A DNA stretch of 64,000 nucleotides from NCBI GenBank assembly GCA_033182465.1, contig CP137329.1:248001-312000 (forward strand), given 5' to 3'. A program made the position numbers and the translations under genes. This document shows, piece after piece, positions 1 through 11,274 of this stretch (its first letter is position 1; every line of letters starts with the position of its first letter). The notes beneath the pieces were generated by a model. The model searched no databases, was not told the DNA's origin, and saw only the letters and a program-made list of their open reading frames with translations. Origin of the DNA: Sanghuangporus weigelae (lineage: Eukaryota; Basidiomycota; Agaricomycetes; Hymenochaetales; Hymenochaetaceae).

Positions 1-404
1 GAAGAAGGAGACGAGGATCTGCTTCAGCGAGTGACGGATAGCATCTCTAAGAGCAATCGTGTTCGTCATCGTGATCCACTAGACACGGTTTTTAGCCACG
101 GTTTCGGCAAGGGCCTAATTCATTTGGTGCTCAAAGTGCAACTGATCCAGATTCGTGAGTCGTTGGCTCTATTGGTCCAGCTCATCCTCTGTGATACAAA
201 ATTATATATCCATTTTTGATCTGCTGTAGCTACGTCTTTCAAACGACCGAGGTCTCCCTCCCAGGATGACGATGTGGAGCAACGTGAGTGTTTCGAAAAA
301 AAGACTGGTTATTGTTGAAATTCAAAGTATGTTCAGGACATAATAAGCAAATCAGCCTTGGATTGAAGGTGCTTGCTCCCTCAACTGCTGCGAAAACTAG
401 CGAG
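1..404. other. Region upstream of the kinase-like gene, no confident gene
   Basis: No recognisable product is seen. A short open stretch at 31-219 has no family resemblance and looks like chance. A possible tiny 5' exon, with ATG at 265 followed by a GTGAGT donor-like site, lies just ahead of the kinase-like gene, but no matching acceptor could be chosen with confidence. Confidence 0.4.
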
Positions 405-1758
405 ATGCGTTCCCAGCAGTCGAAGTTCCCGATATATAACGGGCGCCCCGACGATCTCCGTGGCCCGCCTATTGCAAGTTATCATGAAGCATTCGCAAGG
501 ATGAAGGATGACCTTGACCATCCTGAAGGAATAGAAGTGACAGCCGAAGAATTAAGGTGGACGCATGAACTTTTCGAGGAGTCCACGAAATTCTACAGAT
601 CTGAAGGTGCACTAGTCGATGGAACAAGGGGTCTGTGGGAAAAGCTTCTTGGTGTGGTGATAAGAAAGCTCGCGTCCGAGGGTGGTGAAACGATCGCAGA
701 TGGTGGCGCGACTGTCGACTGTTTTGCAAGCGGAGGCAGCTGTGAACGTGCCCTCATTTGCGACTTCGAGTGGAAGCAAGATCTCGGAAGTTCGGGTGAT
801 GCGGGCTTTCAGGGAGGTTGTTCATACCGGAAGATCGTTGTGCAATCGGTGGTATGATTTTACCATTTCCCATTAAATTTATTTTAACTGACAACTGTTT
901 CAGAGCAAAAGAATCCATAACAGTACCTGTTGCCCTTGTCTGATTATCGGCATAATGGGTCCATATTTCTGCATCATGGGCGCCGTTTTCGTTGACATTC
1001 CAATTATGGAATTACTCACGGGTTGGATTCATCTCAGTGGCAACCCGCAAGGACGCGTCCTCGGCGTCGCACGTATTTTGAAAGCCGCAAAGAACACACT
1101 GTGCCGCTTGAGAAATTACTACTCGAATGTCCCACTCAGCGACGAACCTGACCGCAATGCTTACCTGCCTATGCCAGCTGTAAAAGACGAGTCGCAGCAG
1201 CCCCCTGCCCTGCGTTACATCGACAGACTGATAAAGGAAGACAAGGCACGACCTTTGTTCCGCGCGCGAATGGGCGACCGTGATGTGGTTGTAAAGTTCC
1301 CAAATCGATATTGCAGGGATGCTCACGAGCGTCTGGCTTCGGAGAAGCTTGCGCCCGCATTACACTTTTGTGAGCCTATTCGGGGAGGTCTTTACATGGT
1401 TGTAATGGATTATGTCAAAGAGGTAACTGCGCACGATCCAGCTGGGAAGATCCCAGGCGATGCTTACAAAGATGTCGTAAAAGCTATCGAGCTGTTGCAT
1501 GAAGAGGACTTCGTCTTTGGAGACCTGCGTCGGCCTAACCTCCTTCTTATGGATAGAACCGATGAGGGGCGCAAGGGAGCACTCCTGGTCGACTTCGATT
1601 GGTGTGGCAAGGACGGAGACGCAAGATACCCTGATACTTTGAATGATACCGGAGTTATCGAGTGGGCGGTAGGCGTTGAGCGGAATGGTCCGTTGAAGAA
1701 AGAACACGATTTGTACCGGTTGACAAGGCTTCAAGAGCTCGTTCCTTACGAAGATTGA
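405..1758 (+). CDS. FunK1-like fungal protein kinase, two exons
   Basis: Model: exons 405-851 and 904-1758, about 433 residues. The intron (852-903, 52 nt) starts GTATGA, ends CAG and keeps phase 0. It joins the family-typical stretch ending SYRK to the CCPC...GPYF region. The N-terminal part (IYNGRP, a helical TAEEL segment, and a GxSGD...SYRK block) resembles the kinase-like proteins expanded in mushroom genomes. The kinase core is at the C-terminus: VVVKF with Lys about 280, FGDLRRPN with catalytic-loop Asp 356 and Asn 361, and VDFDW (about 378-382) where ordinary kinases have DFG. The DFD variant is common in this group, from memory of the family. A cytoplasmic role in signalling is likely; the substrate is unknown. 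The ATG at 405 is the first in-frame ATG, but an upstream exon cannot be excluded. It borders a transposon-rich tract. Confidence 0.75.
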
Positions 1759-2410
1759 CCCTGTCCTCTGCTGCAGTCTCTAAATGTTACCTGTAAGTTG
1801 CTATGGCGCAACTATAACTCTTTTTTCTTAATGTTCATGTGAGTGCCATAGCTGTACATTAACTTTCTGTAATGATAATAATATTGAAAATGAAACAAGC
1901 ACTGCATATTGGAGGTCCTTAGCACAAGTCTATCTAACTATACAGATCTAAGATAAAGCAAATCTACATAAAATTCACATAGACATTATATTGAACTGAC
2001 TTAGTTAGATCCAGTCAAAGACCTTTTGACTAAGTGTAACTAGATAGGGTTATTAGGAAAGTCTAGGGCATAGTAGATTTAAATCTTGAGGCTCAGATCA
2101 GGACCATAGGGCAGACTCAAAACAAATCTGAGGTAGGACAAGGGCAAGATTGGAGGCAGGACAGAGGTAGGATTGGTGACAGAATTGACAGAATTGAAGG
2201 CAGATCTAATACAAGTTCAAACCAGATGTAAAGTATTAAGAGTTGAAGGGGAACTTGAGTAAAATTATAAGATCATAATTTAAAGAAGATAGACTAAACT
2301 TTAAGGCTACTAACTGTTAGGTGGACAAGCCTAATATAAACTTGAGGCAGGCTAACACAAATAATAAACAAGTGTAGTTGAGATAATTCCAAATATGTCA
2401 CACTAATTAA
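1759..2410. other. A+T-rich intergenic tract, decayed repeat-like sequence
   Basis: No gene is seen. The tract is A+T-rich with repeated AGGCAGA/GGTAGGA-like purine motifs (about 2100-2220) and a short hairpin near 2014-2032 (AGTCAAA pairing with TTTGACT). It merges into the mutated LTR that follows and is probably old transposon sequence of the same age. Confidence 0.35.
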
Positions 2411-3370
2411 GTGTTAAAAGGATCTACTTAAAATCTTACATTAGGATCAGTGCTCTTACATCAGGATTGATGTTTTCATATCAGGATCGGCAGATCTATG
2501 CAATTAGCACTCCAAACGTAAACAGTAATTAAGTCATCTATTACAAGGCCCAAGCAAATATTTACATAGTTTAGATAATAGTAACTCGATACTATCTGAG
2601 CACTGAAAGCATGATAGCATATACATAATCTCGCTGACCGCTCTAATACTATCGACCAGTTGATACTGCAGACAACCTCTCTATTGTCAACAACCAAACT
2701 ACTGGAGCCACTTCAATCAAAAGAAGTCAAGAAGTGTTTAAACCTTCTTAGAAGTTCAGAAATACAACTATTAAAGCCTTACTTCTAAAGACTAAAGGCT
2801 AATAAGGTTTTATGAAGACCTCACTAGCATTTTAGCACTATCAAATCTGTACTTGCATTTACATAGTCTTTTTTAAGGTATACTACTTAGTAGGGATGTC
2901 TATACTTAGGAATTGTGACTGTCACATCAAAACCAAGCAGCATCTATCAAATCAGCTATATGCCAATCCACTAAATTCAATAATAACCAAGTGATGAGAG
3001 GAGGTTATTACAACTCAAACCTCTTGGAATGCAAACTCAATAACTTGGAGAATAGTTGAATGATACAAACCAAAGTTGTATACAAGATATTTAATATCTA
3101 TAATATAAGTAAACCTCTATTTACTGAGAGACTCAAACCTGAATACCAAACAATTACAACTCACAATCTAATGAAGAATATGGCATTACATTTTAGACAT
3201 CTTATACAATAGTAAAATATAGTTAGTCACTCGAACTCAGCAACACCCATTTGCAGAGTTTATACAGTTTATGATATACCTTAGACTATACACTACATCA
3301 ATTTGACATCTGAATACCAATATGCAAGTTATACTTACACTCAAAGGACCTCAAGATGAACTTTACTGCC
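2411..3370 (+). mobile_element. Old, transition-mutated LTR fragment of the A/B chromovirus family
   Basis: This block aligns along its length with roughly the first 890 bases of the young 1,512-bp LTR (compare 9364-10256). Landmarks are GGATC...CATNAGGATC at the start, AGAAGT..AGAA.NACAACTA near 2750, CTAATAAGG..TTAT near 2810 and TATACTACTTAGTA near 2880. Differences are dominated by C-to-T and G-to-A changes, and the block is far richer in A+T than the young copies. It is a fossil of an earlier wave of the same family, broken by many changes. Only part of an LTR is visible and no internal region was found. Confidence 0.75.
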
Positions 3371-3384
3371 TTTTTCATAAGTAT

Positions 3385-4840
3385 TGTCACACCCGCGTTG
3401 TAGTGCGCCGCACTTGCCTGTACCGGTACGTCGGTACAGGCCCCTCAGTACTCCGTACAGTATACCATCATGCGGCGACCGCTACACCTCCGCCGCTCCT
3501 TAAGACCTTCCAAACCGCCGCTCCTTGATTCGCGGCTCAACCAATACGTCCGCCGCCTCCCGTCCTTCGAAGACTTCCCAAACCGAGTATGCTTGGCCAG
3601 CCGCACTTTCTGATACACGGGCGCCTGGAACGTTGCAGCGGATGTATCGGCTACGGCGGCGGAAGGATATCGAACCGTATAGCCGATGGAATATTCGTCG
3701 GCTCCTGTTGATTGGCTTATCCGACGTCGGGTAGTGGTTTTACAAGGTCCCAGGTACCACGTTTCATGTTCATACTATGCTGCTTCGTGCGCCGAGTCCG
3801 ATTGTCGGACGCGGTGGCCACTCGCGTATTCCCCTTTTAGTATTATTGCCTCCCCTGACGTTTCATATTCGTGTGGTGCGACCACTTAGCGATCCGAGCG
3901 CGCCCGATGATGATGCGCCGCGCCAATCACCGCCAGCCCAATCAGCGCGCGCCCGTGTCTTGGCAGCTTCGCGGCGCGCCCCGATCTTCGGGTCCGCACC
4001 GATTGCGCGTCTGTGACGTGCCGTCACTGTCGCCGCCTCTGTGACGCTCTTCCCCAGCATTCCCCAGTATATATAGACCTCATGTATGTAGTGTTCAGAA
4101 GCAGTAGTTCAGAATAGATCTCAGTGCACTCCTCTCGTCTCTATTAGCCCTTTTGCTCTCTATCGCCTCCGCCGAAGATCGTGTGCCGACACAAGACGCC
4201 GCCCCCGTTTAAGGGAATAACAGGGGCACGTGCTCACTCGCCACTGCGCAAGTGATCGGCAGAGCTATCCCCCGTCCTGGGAATCGGCAGCGCCATCGCC
4301 CTCTTGACACTCGGCGACACCGTCGCTCTCCTGGTAATCGGCGACCCCGCCGCTCTCCTGGGAATCGGCAGCGCCATCGCCCTCTTGACAATCGACGACA
4401 CCGTCGCTCTCCTGGTAATCGGCGGTACCGTCGCTCTACTAGTAATCGCCGCCGCTTGCAGGACTCGACAGCGCCGTCGCTCTATTGCTTATTCGCGACG
4501 CCGACATCTTGACTCGTCGGCGGCTTTGTCTCGTACATTATCGGCGGCGTCCCCTTTATACGCGGATCATACCATAGCCCTTACGATTGAGCTCTCCCCA
4601 CGACTGAGCGCGCATCCCGATCGGCAGCAGTGCTTCTGGGTCAAATTGTCCCCCACGGCACCAAGCTGTCCAGGAGGTCTAGCCACGAGTTGGATCCCTT
4701 CTTACCTCTCCGATCTTTGACACCGCCGACGCCTCTCTGTGGTCGAACGCCGTCGCCTTCGCCGCTGCTTAAGAGGGTCTGATAGTCTACAGCGTTTCAC
4801 GTGCTCTGACACGTCCGAGCCAAAACAGCAAAAACTCAAG
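3385..4840 (+). mobile_element. G+C-rich LTR-like block of a different element
   Basis: The block starts abruptly with TGTCACACCCGCG, a start typical of Gypsy LTRs, straight after the A+T-rich fossil. It contains a short palindrome around 3418-3441 (TGTACCGGTAC...GGTACA) and a promoter-like TATATATAG near 4070, about 30 nt before a pyrimidine-rich probable start region. A possible end near 4839 gives a 4-of-5 match to the flanking AGTAT, which is weak support for a target duplication. No protein domains are visible. The type is inferred from LTR-like ends and promoter layout only. Confidence 0.4.
4274..4455. repeat. 27-bp minisatellite, about 7 units
   Basis: Successive units of the form CTCCTGG(T/G)AATCGGC... 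followed by a (A/C)(C/G)CGTCGCT-like tail repeat every 27 bases, alternating between a CCTGG and a CTTGACA version. Because 27 is a multiple of three, all frames stay open, giving a repetitive ALLVIGDTV-like peptide on + and an Arg-rich one on -. These ORFs are a by-product of the repeat. Confidence 0.75.
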
Positions 4841-6119
4841 TAAATGGCGATTTTCTCTGTCAATTCTGCATGTTTCATGCCCAATTAGCACTCAAAAAAG
4901 CAAGCTAGTTCGCCCATGTAGATGTATGTAGAAATATTTGTGATTTGTTGCCTGTGTGTGTCGGAACAAAACAAACAACTTCACCGAGCTGTGCTCCAAA
5001 GGGAAATCTGGACTGCTCGCAATATTATTTCTCCTCATACAAGCCATAATATATTTTCCCTCTGATCCGTAAATTAAGTCTATAAACATGGCACTGCTCT
5101 GGCGAAGTTTCATATTGTTTTGTGCAGTGTTTGTATGGGAAACATCAGGCAATTTCGTCAATCCTTGTTCCAGCAGGTCATCTGGACTGTTCAAAAAATC
5201 ATTCCTCTTCACACAAGCCAGTCATAGTTTTTCTCTTGATCTGTAAATTAGGTCTATATGCCTTGCAATGCTCTGGTAAGGTTTTCGATATGTTCCGTAC
5301 AGTATTTGTGCAACAGTGCAAGTGTCTTTTGTCTCCGCAGCATTCTCAGGACCTCTTTCTGGTGCTGCAACTGCCCCGGGACTGTCATTCGAAGGCAACA
5401 AATCCCAAACTTGCTTGTATCTGAAGAAATCATTATAGTATTCATTCCCTATACTCGATGTGGTACTTCTATTTATGCAATCTACGAGAGGCTGTGGCTC
5501 ACTCCTACCTGCATCAATTTCCGCACCTTTTCAACATATCCTGCTTCATCACAATGCTTCTCCGTCGCAGCCAGATAGCATCTCTAGTATGCATGAGCAG
5601 AACGAGGGACAGTGAATGCCATGGTGCTATGGGTGACAGTACGGGATCGATGCAGTCCAGAGATGCAGCCAGACAGCAAATCCGGCGGACCCACCGTCAA
5701 TTCCGCTCACAATCACAGACACCCGGCTGCACCTTGACATACTTCTCTTTCCTTCCCTGTTGTCACCACAGTGGGTCATCCCACTTATCTGTCCTTATTT
5801 CAGCTGCGCCAAAGAGGTGAGAAGCAGCAAGCCAGGTAAGTAGCACGTACCTTAGCGTTTGCAACTGTACTGTATCCACTCACCATTCAATGGTCAAGCA
5901 AGTGATGGCGCCAGTGGTACCGCTATATCCTGTGTGAACATCGTGGCCATTGCAATCGAACTTTCTTTAACAGAGCCTCCGAGTCCAATCGCTGCACATT
6001 CCATCAGCTGTAAGTCAATCTTCTATTTCCACAGGCCTCTTGGGCCCTCGCGCTGTGTGGCTGATCAGGATTCTGAAGGGCGATGGCTGGTAGGCTGTTC
6101 ACCCCAAAGAGAGCCAATC
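4841..6119. other. Gene-poor tract with an imperfect tandem duplication
   Basis: No recognisable gene. Bases about 5005-5130 and 5177-5302 are an imperfect direct duplication, offset about 172 bases. Shared landmarks are TCTGGACTG, CACAAGCC or TACAAGCC, GATC.GTAAATTA and GTCTATA. Short ORFs in 5122-5820 have no family resemblance. A GTAAGT...CACAG interval at about 6010-6033 is too short to be a convincing intron. Decayed transposon or pseudogene sequence is the best guess. Confidence 0.35.
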
Positions 6120-7900
6120 AGGTCTCAGTGATGAGAGGGAGCATCACAGATGACAGGGAAGTCACAAAGATGACACAGGAGCATGCCCAGGATCATCCGA
6201 AAGGCTAAATAGGCCTTGCAAAGCTCAACTGGATGACCGCATGATGGAGGGGACCAAATGGGGAGTAGTCCGAACCAGGAAACAAAGGTCCAAACCTGAA
6301 CGAGCTGGGGGAAGTGCATGGAGGATGGAGGAAATATGTATTGATCGTCTGGAGTGTCAGAAATGTGTGCCAGAGCTGATGTTGTAGAAACATCGGGAGG
6401 TCCGGACTAGACTCGGGTGGATGTTCAAAACACTAACAAGGGTCCGGAGACGTCATCAGATGCTCGGCCAGGCAGGGGGAAGTCGAGGAACGAGTGGAGA
6501 GGCCATAAAATGGGTATACAGCACCGGGCTGTGGTCGGAATCAAGAACTAAGAGCAAAGATGGAGAGAGGTGAAGCAAGAGAGTAAATGAGGGTGAACTC
6601 TACTCCATTGAGGTATACTGGGAGTCTACAGTGGTCGTTTACCACCCACTACTGTCAGTCTAGCTAGTACATGCATCCTTTTATACTGTACTACCAAGCC
6701 AAGTCATGTATGCGACGAAACAAGCATATAGGATGAAAGGGTCAACGGAAATGGGTCGGAATGGGCCACAATGGTCTCAGACTCGAGCCCAAGACTGTCA
6801 GGGTACTCAATCGGGGGTCTAATCTACCAATCCAAGTCAAAGGGGTGAGTCCAAAGGTGTGAAACATGTAATGGAAGGTAAAACAGGTCAAAACATGAAA
6901 CGTCCGAAGCTTCGGGATGCCTGGATAGAGTGGCTGTGTAGCCCGGACCTTCATCCAACTAGTCCGGACCTGCACAGCCGCCTCGGACAATGCACCAGGT
7001 GTTCAGGGTCTGTCTGTCGGCCATCGGAATATTGCAAGGAATGAAAGGGTCAAGAGTCTGGACGAATCAAAGTACGTTTCTCTGTCTGGGACACCATGTA
7101 AGGCAGGTATGCGACCCTAGAGTATGCCATATGGTCAGGGCATTGGGTGAGTCATATCTGCTTCGGGTGACAGTCCTGTGCTCAGCTTGGAAGGTCCTGT
7201 GGGGTGTGATACATCGGAAAGGTCACAATGCACTGAATAATCTGAAACACATGGAAGGGCAGTGTACAATGGTCACCCTGTGACCTTGGGAGTCTAGTGA
7301 TGTGATCTAGTTGTTGGATGGGGGCTGTGGGCATACTGACTTGTTCGGGTGACCTGAGGGATAGTCCGCTGACGCTACAAAAGCACCTATGTGCGCTACA
7401 ATGTTCGAGTTGGTGGTTCGACTAGCATAGCATTAGTTAGATTAGTTCTCGTGCCTTGTGTTAGTCGGCTTTAGTCCAGAGTGCACAGTTGAGCCGGAGA
7501 GTCAATTTAGCCTTCGCACCGCCACCATCAATCTCGGGAGAAGCCCATCCTCGGAATCATTCCTCAAGTGCTTCCCATGCATTCCTCAGCCCTCTTACAA
7601 CCCTTCCCTCGTATATTCCCTTATCCCTTCATTTCCACTTGCCTTTGGTCTAGGTGTAACTCTCTGCTGACTACTCAAAGGTATTCTAGGGCAGCCCCTC
7701 GAACTTTATATTCCCTGTCCGGTATCAGAACGCCCACAGGAGTTTCAGCGTGATTCTTCCACCATGTCTGATATGATGGCCAATCACGGAACAGTGCACG
7801 TGCCATTTAGACTATGGCGTTCTTACTAAGTCCACTCGTTCCAGCGAAACCAGTCGAAACCAGGCGAAACCAGTTGGAACACCGTGGAACTGGTCGTAAC
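6120..7900 (+). mobile_element. LTR-like fragment with initiator-Met-tRNA-like primer site
   Basis: A long non-coding block with recurrent GGTCCGGA/AGTCCGGAC motifs ends in a promoter/leader-like stretch near 7390-7720. GGTATCAGA at about 7722 is the core of a primer-binding site for initiator methionine tRNA, as used by many LTR retroelements. An ATG-led stretch at about 7764 could be the start of an internal region. The left edge is not defined and no domain is seen. This is a broken fossil next to the old element T. The assignment rests mainly on the primer-site match. Confidence 0.35.
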
Positions 7901-9363
7901 GACTTCATATGCTCCCAAGCTTTAGTCTTACTCTTCACCGTGACAATCTGCCATGGCGCCTCTGGCACCTCATTAGGGTGCAAAACCTTTGCTCTCGTTA
8001 CTCTGAGAGCTTTTGTCCACTGACAACAATCACATCCACGTACATAATTTCTAACGTCGATGTAGATGTTGGGCCACCAGAAGCTTCGGCTTACCATTGC
8101 CACCGTCTTGTTCGCCCCTGGGTGTCCAGCCAATGTCGAGTCATGGCATTCCCTCATCACTGCCTCTCTAACGCTTATCGGTACGAAGGCGTTCCAGAAC
8201 TTCTTCATCGTTGTTGTCAACAGCCTAGCCATCACTTCCTTCTTCCACAGGCCATCCTTGAACTCCAGGTTTGACGGCCTGTCTTTTTCATCCATCTCCT
8301 CCTGCACTCTCTTGATCATGACCATGAGCGAGTCCCTCGACGTCTCCACTGTGCCCCTGACCAGCCATTCTTCCTTAATGAACGTCACGCCCTCGTTGTC
8401 ATGTTCACCTTTGTCATAGTCTGTGCAATGTGACAGAAGATTGGCTTTCCCTAACATTTTCTCAGGTTTGTGTACTAATAAAAAGTCGAATTCAGCGAGA
8501 TCAAGCCTCCAACGTGCTTGTTGACGATTCAGCTTCTGAGGAGACCTGAAATATGTCAAGTTTGCGTAGTCAGTCCAGACTTCAAATGGCGCATTGGCTC
8601 CTTGAAGGTATTGTCACCACTCCTTGAGCGCTTGAATGATGGTGAGCATCTCCTTGTTGTAGATCTTATAATTTCATTCAGCATCCAAGAATGTTGATGA
8701 TCAATATGCAATAACCTTCCATTTGCTGTCCTGTTTCTGAAGAAGCACGCCACCTGTTGCAAAGTCTGATGCATCAGCCTCGATGCGGAAAGGGTCGTCA
8801 TTGTTTGGAATGGCCAACACTGGGCGACTGCTCAACCAATCCTTCAGCTCCTCAAACACTTGTTGTTTCTCCTCTCCTCATTTCCATTTCACCTTGCCTG
8901 TTAGTGACGTTAATGGTTTGACGACCGAGCTATAGTCCTTGATGAAACGTCGTAACCAGTTGCCTAGATCAAGAAATTGCTGTAATTTGTGAACGTTCTT
9001 TGGGACTGGCCACTCTTGTACTGCCATTATCTTTTTCAGGTCCATACGTACTTCGCCGTTACTGATGATGTGTCCAAGGTATTTGGCTATACTAACCTCG
9101 AACTCACATTTCTGTGGCTTCAGGAAAAGTTTGTTCTGTTAAAGGATCTCAAAGACTCGTCTAGTACGTTTGCGATGTTCTTCCAATGTATCCGAGAAGA
9201 TGAGTATATCATCAAGGTAAATGATGACAATACCCTCATGGATTAGCTCTCGAAAGATGTCGTTCATGAACCCTTGGAACGTCGCTGACGTATTGCACAG
9301 TCCAAAGAACATTACCATCGGCTCAAACAATCCCAGGTTCATCCTGAATGCTGCCTTTCACTC
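7900..9363 (-). pseudogene. Element T: reverse transcriptase / RNase H / integrase part
   Basis: The minus-strand translation shows the RT block FGLCNTSATFQ with YLDDILIFSDT (about 9139-9342), then RNase H-like sequence. After that come RQQARWRLDLAEFDF and the integrase zinc-binding region LAGHPGANKTVAMVSRSFWWP (quoted in part; about 8080-8200). This is a fossil of Pol, no longer one reading frame. It directly abuts the 5' end of insertion A at 9363/9364. Confidence 0.85.
9359..9363. repeat. Target site duplication CACTC, left flank of copy A
   Basis: CACTC immediately precedes the TGAAAGG start of copy A and recurs at 21655-21659 right after its end, as expected for a 5-bp Gypsy integrase duplication. 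Confidence 0.9.
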
Positions 9364-9713
9364 TGAAAGGATCCGCTCAAAAACTCGCATCAGGATCGAC
9401 ACGATCGACAGATCTACACGATCAGCTTTCCAAACGCGACCGGTAACCAAGCCAGCTATCAAAGGCCCAAGCAATCGAGCGGCCTAGGCAACAGTAACCC
9501 GTTACCACCCGAGCGCTAGAAGCACCGAAGCGGATACGTAATCCCGCTAACAGCTAACACCGCCGACCGCCTATTACCGCGGACTACCACTCTAACGCCG
9601 CCGACCAAGCAACCAGAGCGACCTCGATCAAAAGAAGCGATCAAACTTCTTAGAAGTCCAGAAGCACAACTACTAAAGCCTAAACGCTAAAAGGCTAAAG
9701 GCTAATAAGGTTT

Positions 9714-10355
9714 ATGGAGACCTCACTGGCATTTCAGCACTGTCAAGTCTGTGCACGAGTTTACATGGTCCTTTATGAAGTATACTACTTAGTATGCACG
9801 GCAACGGTTGGCACGCGTGACTGTCACATTGAAACCGAGCGATATCTTCAAGATACAATGCATTCCAATCCACCAAACCCAATAGTACCCAAGAAACGAG
9901 AGGAACTCACGATCACAACTCGGACCCCTCGAACTGCGAACCCGATAACTTGGAGAATGATTGGATGGTATAGACCGGAGTTGCACACACCATGTCCAGC
10001 ATCTACGATACAAGCAAACCTTTATTTACCGAGAGATGCGAACCTGGAGACCAAGCAATTACAACTCCTTATACAACGGAGGATATGGCATTACATTCGA
10101 GACATACGATATGAAGGCAAAGCATGGCTAGTCACCAGAACCCAGCAGAACCCGCCAGCAGAGCTTATGCAGTTCATGATATGCCTTGGACCATACTCTA
10201 CACCAACCCGACACCTTAACACAGACGTGCGAGTTATGCTTACCCTCGCTGGACCTCGAGATGAATTCCGAAGAATCACATACCGAGCAGCCTACATCGC
10301 TCCAAGAGCAAAGATGCCACTCAATGACGGCAATGACATCGTTATGGAGTACTGA
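9714..10355 (+). CDS. LTR-encoded 213-residue ORF (5' LTR copy)
   Basis: An uninterrupted ATG-to-stop frame inside U3 with normal protein-like composition (WRMIGWYRPELHTP, RRIWHYIRDIRYEGKAW, LAGPRDEFRRITYRAAY). No known family was recognised, and no signal peptide or clear membrane helix. Because it lies upstream of the TATA box, this copy would not be on the genomic transcript from the same LTR. The 3' LTR copy would be, near the end of the RNA. The same ORF occurs in all four LTRs of A and B. It could be a real U3-encoded protein or a frame kept open by chance in a young LTR. Confidence 0.45.
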   Translation: METSLAFQHCQVCARVYMVLYEVYYLVCTATVGTRDCHIETERYLQDTMHSNPPNPIVPKKREELTITTRTPRTANPITWRMIGWYRPELHTPCPASTIQANLYLPRDANLETKQLQLLIQRRIWHYIRDIRYEGKAWLVTRTQQNPPAELMQFMICLGPYSTPTRHLNTDVRVMLTLAGPRDEFRRITYRAAYIAPRAKMPLNDGNDIVMEY

Positions 10356-10569
10356 CAGTGGAGCATTCCATATCGGAGCACCACCTCTATTGTCTCAGTC
10401 AGCAACTCCAAAGAATTCTGTCATAGTGGAGACGACCTTACAAAGATTGGAGCAAAGTGGAGCGAAGCGCAGCAGGATGACAAAGGAACAGATGTAATGG
10501 TGGAGGAAAGTGGAGTAAAGTGGAGACAGGATGAGTAAGAAATAGGACGGAAAATGGAATATCTGGGAG

Positions 10570-10577
10570 CATAAATA
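10570..10577 (+). promoter_or_regulatory. TATA box of copy A LTR promoter
   Basis: CATAAATA lies 28-35 nt upstream of the pyrimidine-rich CCCCATCTTTCG, a spacing typical for a TATA-directed start. The predicted transcript start coincides with the 12-mer complementary to the primer site. Confidence 0.6.
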
Positions 10578-10616
10578 GTTGTAGGATTAGGCCCTCATTT
10601 CCCCATCTTTCGATCC

Positions 10617-11274
10617 TCTTAACACACTGGTGTAAAGCTTGCCCTACAGCGAGCTATTACTGTGTGCTTTGTACTATCACGCCTCTTGGAAATCCCAATC
10701 TGCTTTACTATCACCTCGTATCTGAAAGCATCCATAACTCGAACCGCGACTAAGAAGGCTAGTAAGGGACCGCGTGGTACAGCCAGACGTGGGTAGATAA
10801 GATCACCTTTGCACAACATATCGCTGCTTAGGCAAAAGGATCGAACCGGTGTAACCCCGGGCCTACTCCCTAACATTGGATCGAAAGATCACTCGCTAGT
10901 TTTACCACCACCTCTCACGGGCAAGGTTCTTGGCTAGTGTTTTATCGAGGCGAGGACCGTCGACCTCAAGTCCCTATCGACGTCGCTAGTTTCGAGACTA
11001 GTACCCATATCGAATCCTCAGGACAAGTGCACATCCTGGAGAACGACAAACCCAATTCACTTAAATCACATATCTACTATCATAACCCCTACAACGACGA
11101 AGTGTACCTAATAGCAAAGGCATCTGGTAGCCCTGCAGTTGGGAGCACGCAAACAACAACCACGAAAGTAGCAGCAGTCCCTTCCACTATTGCTACATTC
11201 GACGAGAAAGGAACTACTTGGTTAACAGCACCAAGGAACAATAACCCTGAAGCATCAGGCGAGAAACGAAGTTC
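10617..11274 (+). other. ATG-free leader of copy A
   Basis: From the predicted start (about 10605) to 11274 no ATG was found, so the first ATG a scanning ribosome meets would be that of the coiled-coil ORF at 11275. A frame open from 10874 to 11278 exists but has no ATG and is not called as a gene. Confidence 0.5.
10878..10889 (+). other. Self-primer binding site of copy A
   Basis: GGATCGAAAGAT, two bases after the LTR end, is the exact reverse complement of ATCTTTCGATCC at 10605-10616, the predicted 5' end of the RNA. It does not fit an ordinary tRNA 3' end well. This is the arrangement known for the Tf1/sushi group, where the RNA primes its own reverse transcription. Confidence 0.65.

Larger units (their letters stand above)
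9364..10875 (+). repeat. Copy A 5' LTR (1,512 bp)
   Basis: Same length and ends as 20143-21654. U3 holds the 213-codon ORF (9714-10355). A TATA box ATAAATA lies at about 10571. The predicted start of R (about 10605) begins ATCTTTCGATCC, the segment complementary to the primer site just beyond the LTR. The end is CCTAACA at 10869-10875. Confidence 0.95.

Noticed and set aside
4304-4720. 138-codon hydrophobic ORF with ALLVIG repeats
   Set aside because: Produced by the 27-bp minisatellite and continuing into non-coding LTR-like sequence.
10619-10876. 85-codon minus-strand frame in R/U5 of the LTR, present in all four LTRs
   Set aside because: Antisense to the LTR leader, no family resemblance, no independent sign of expression; repeated only because the LTR is repeated.
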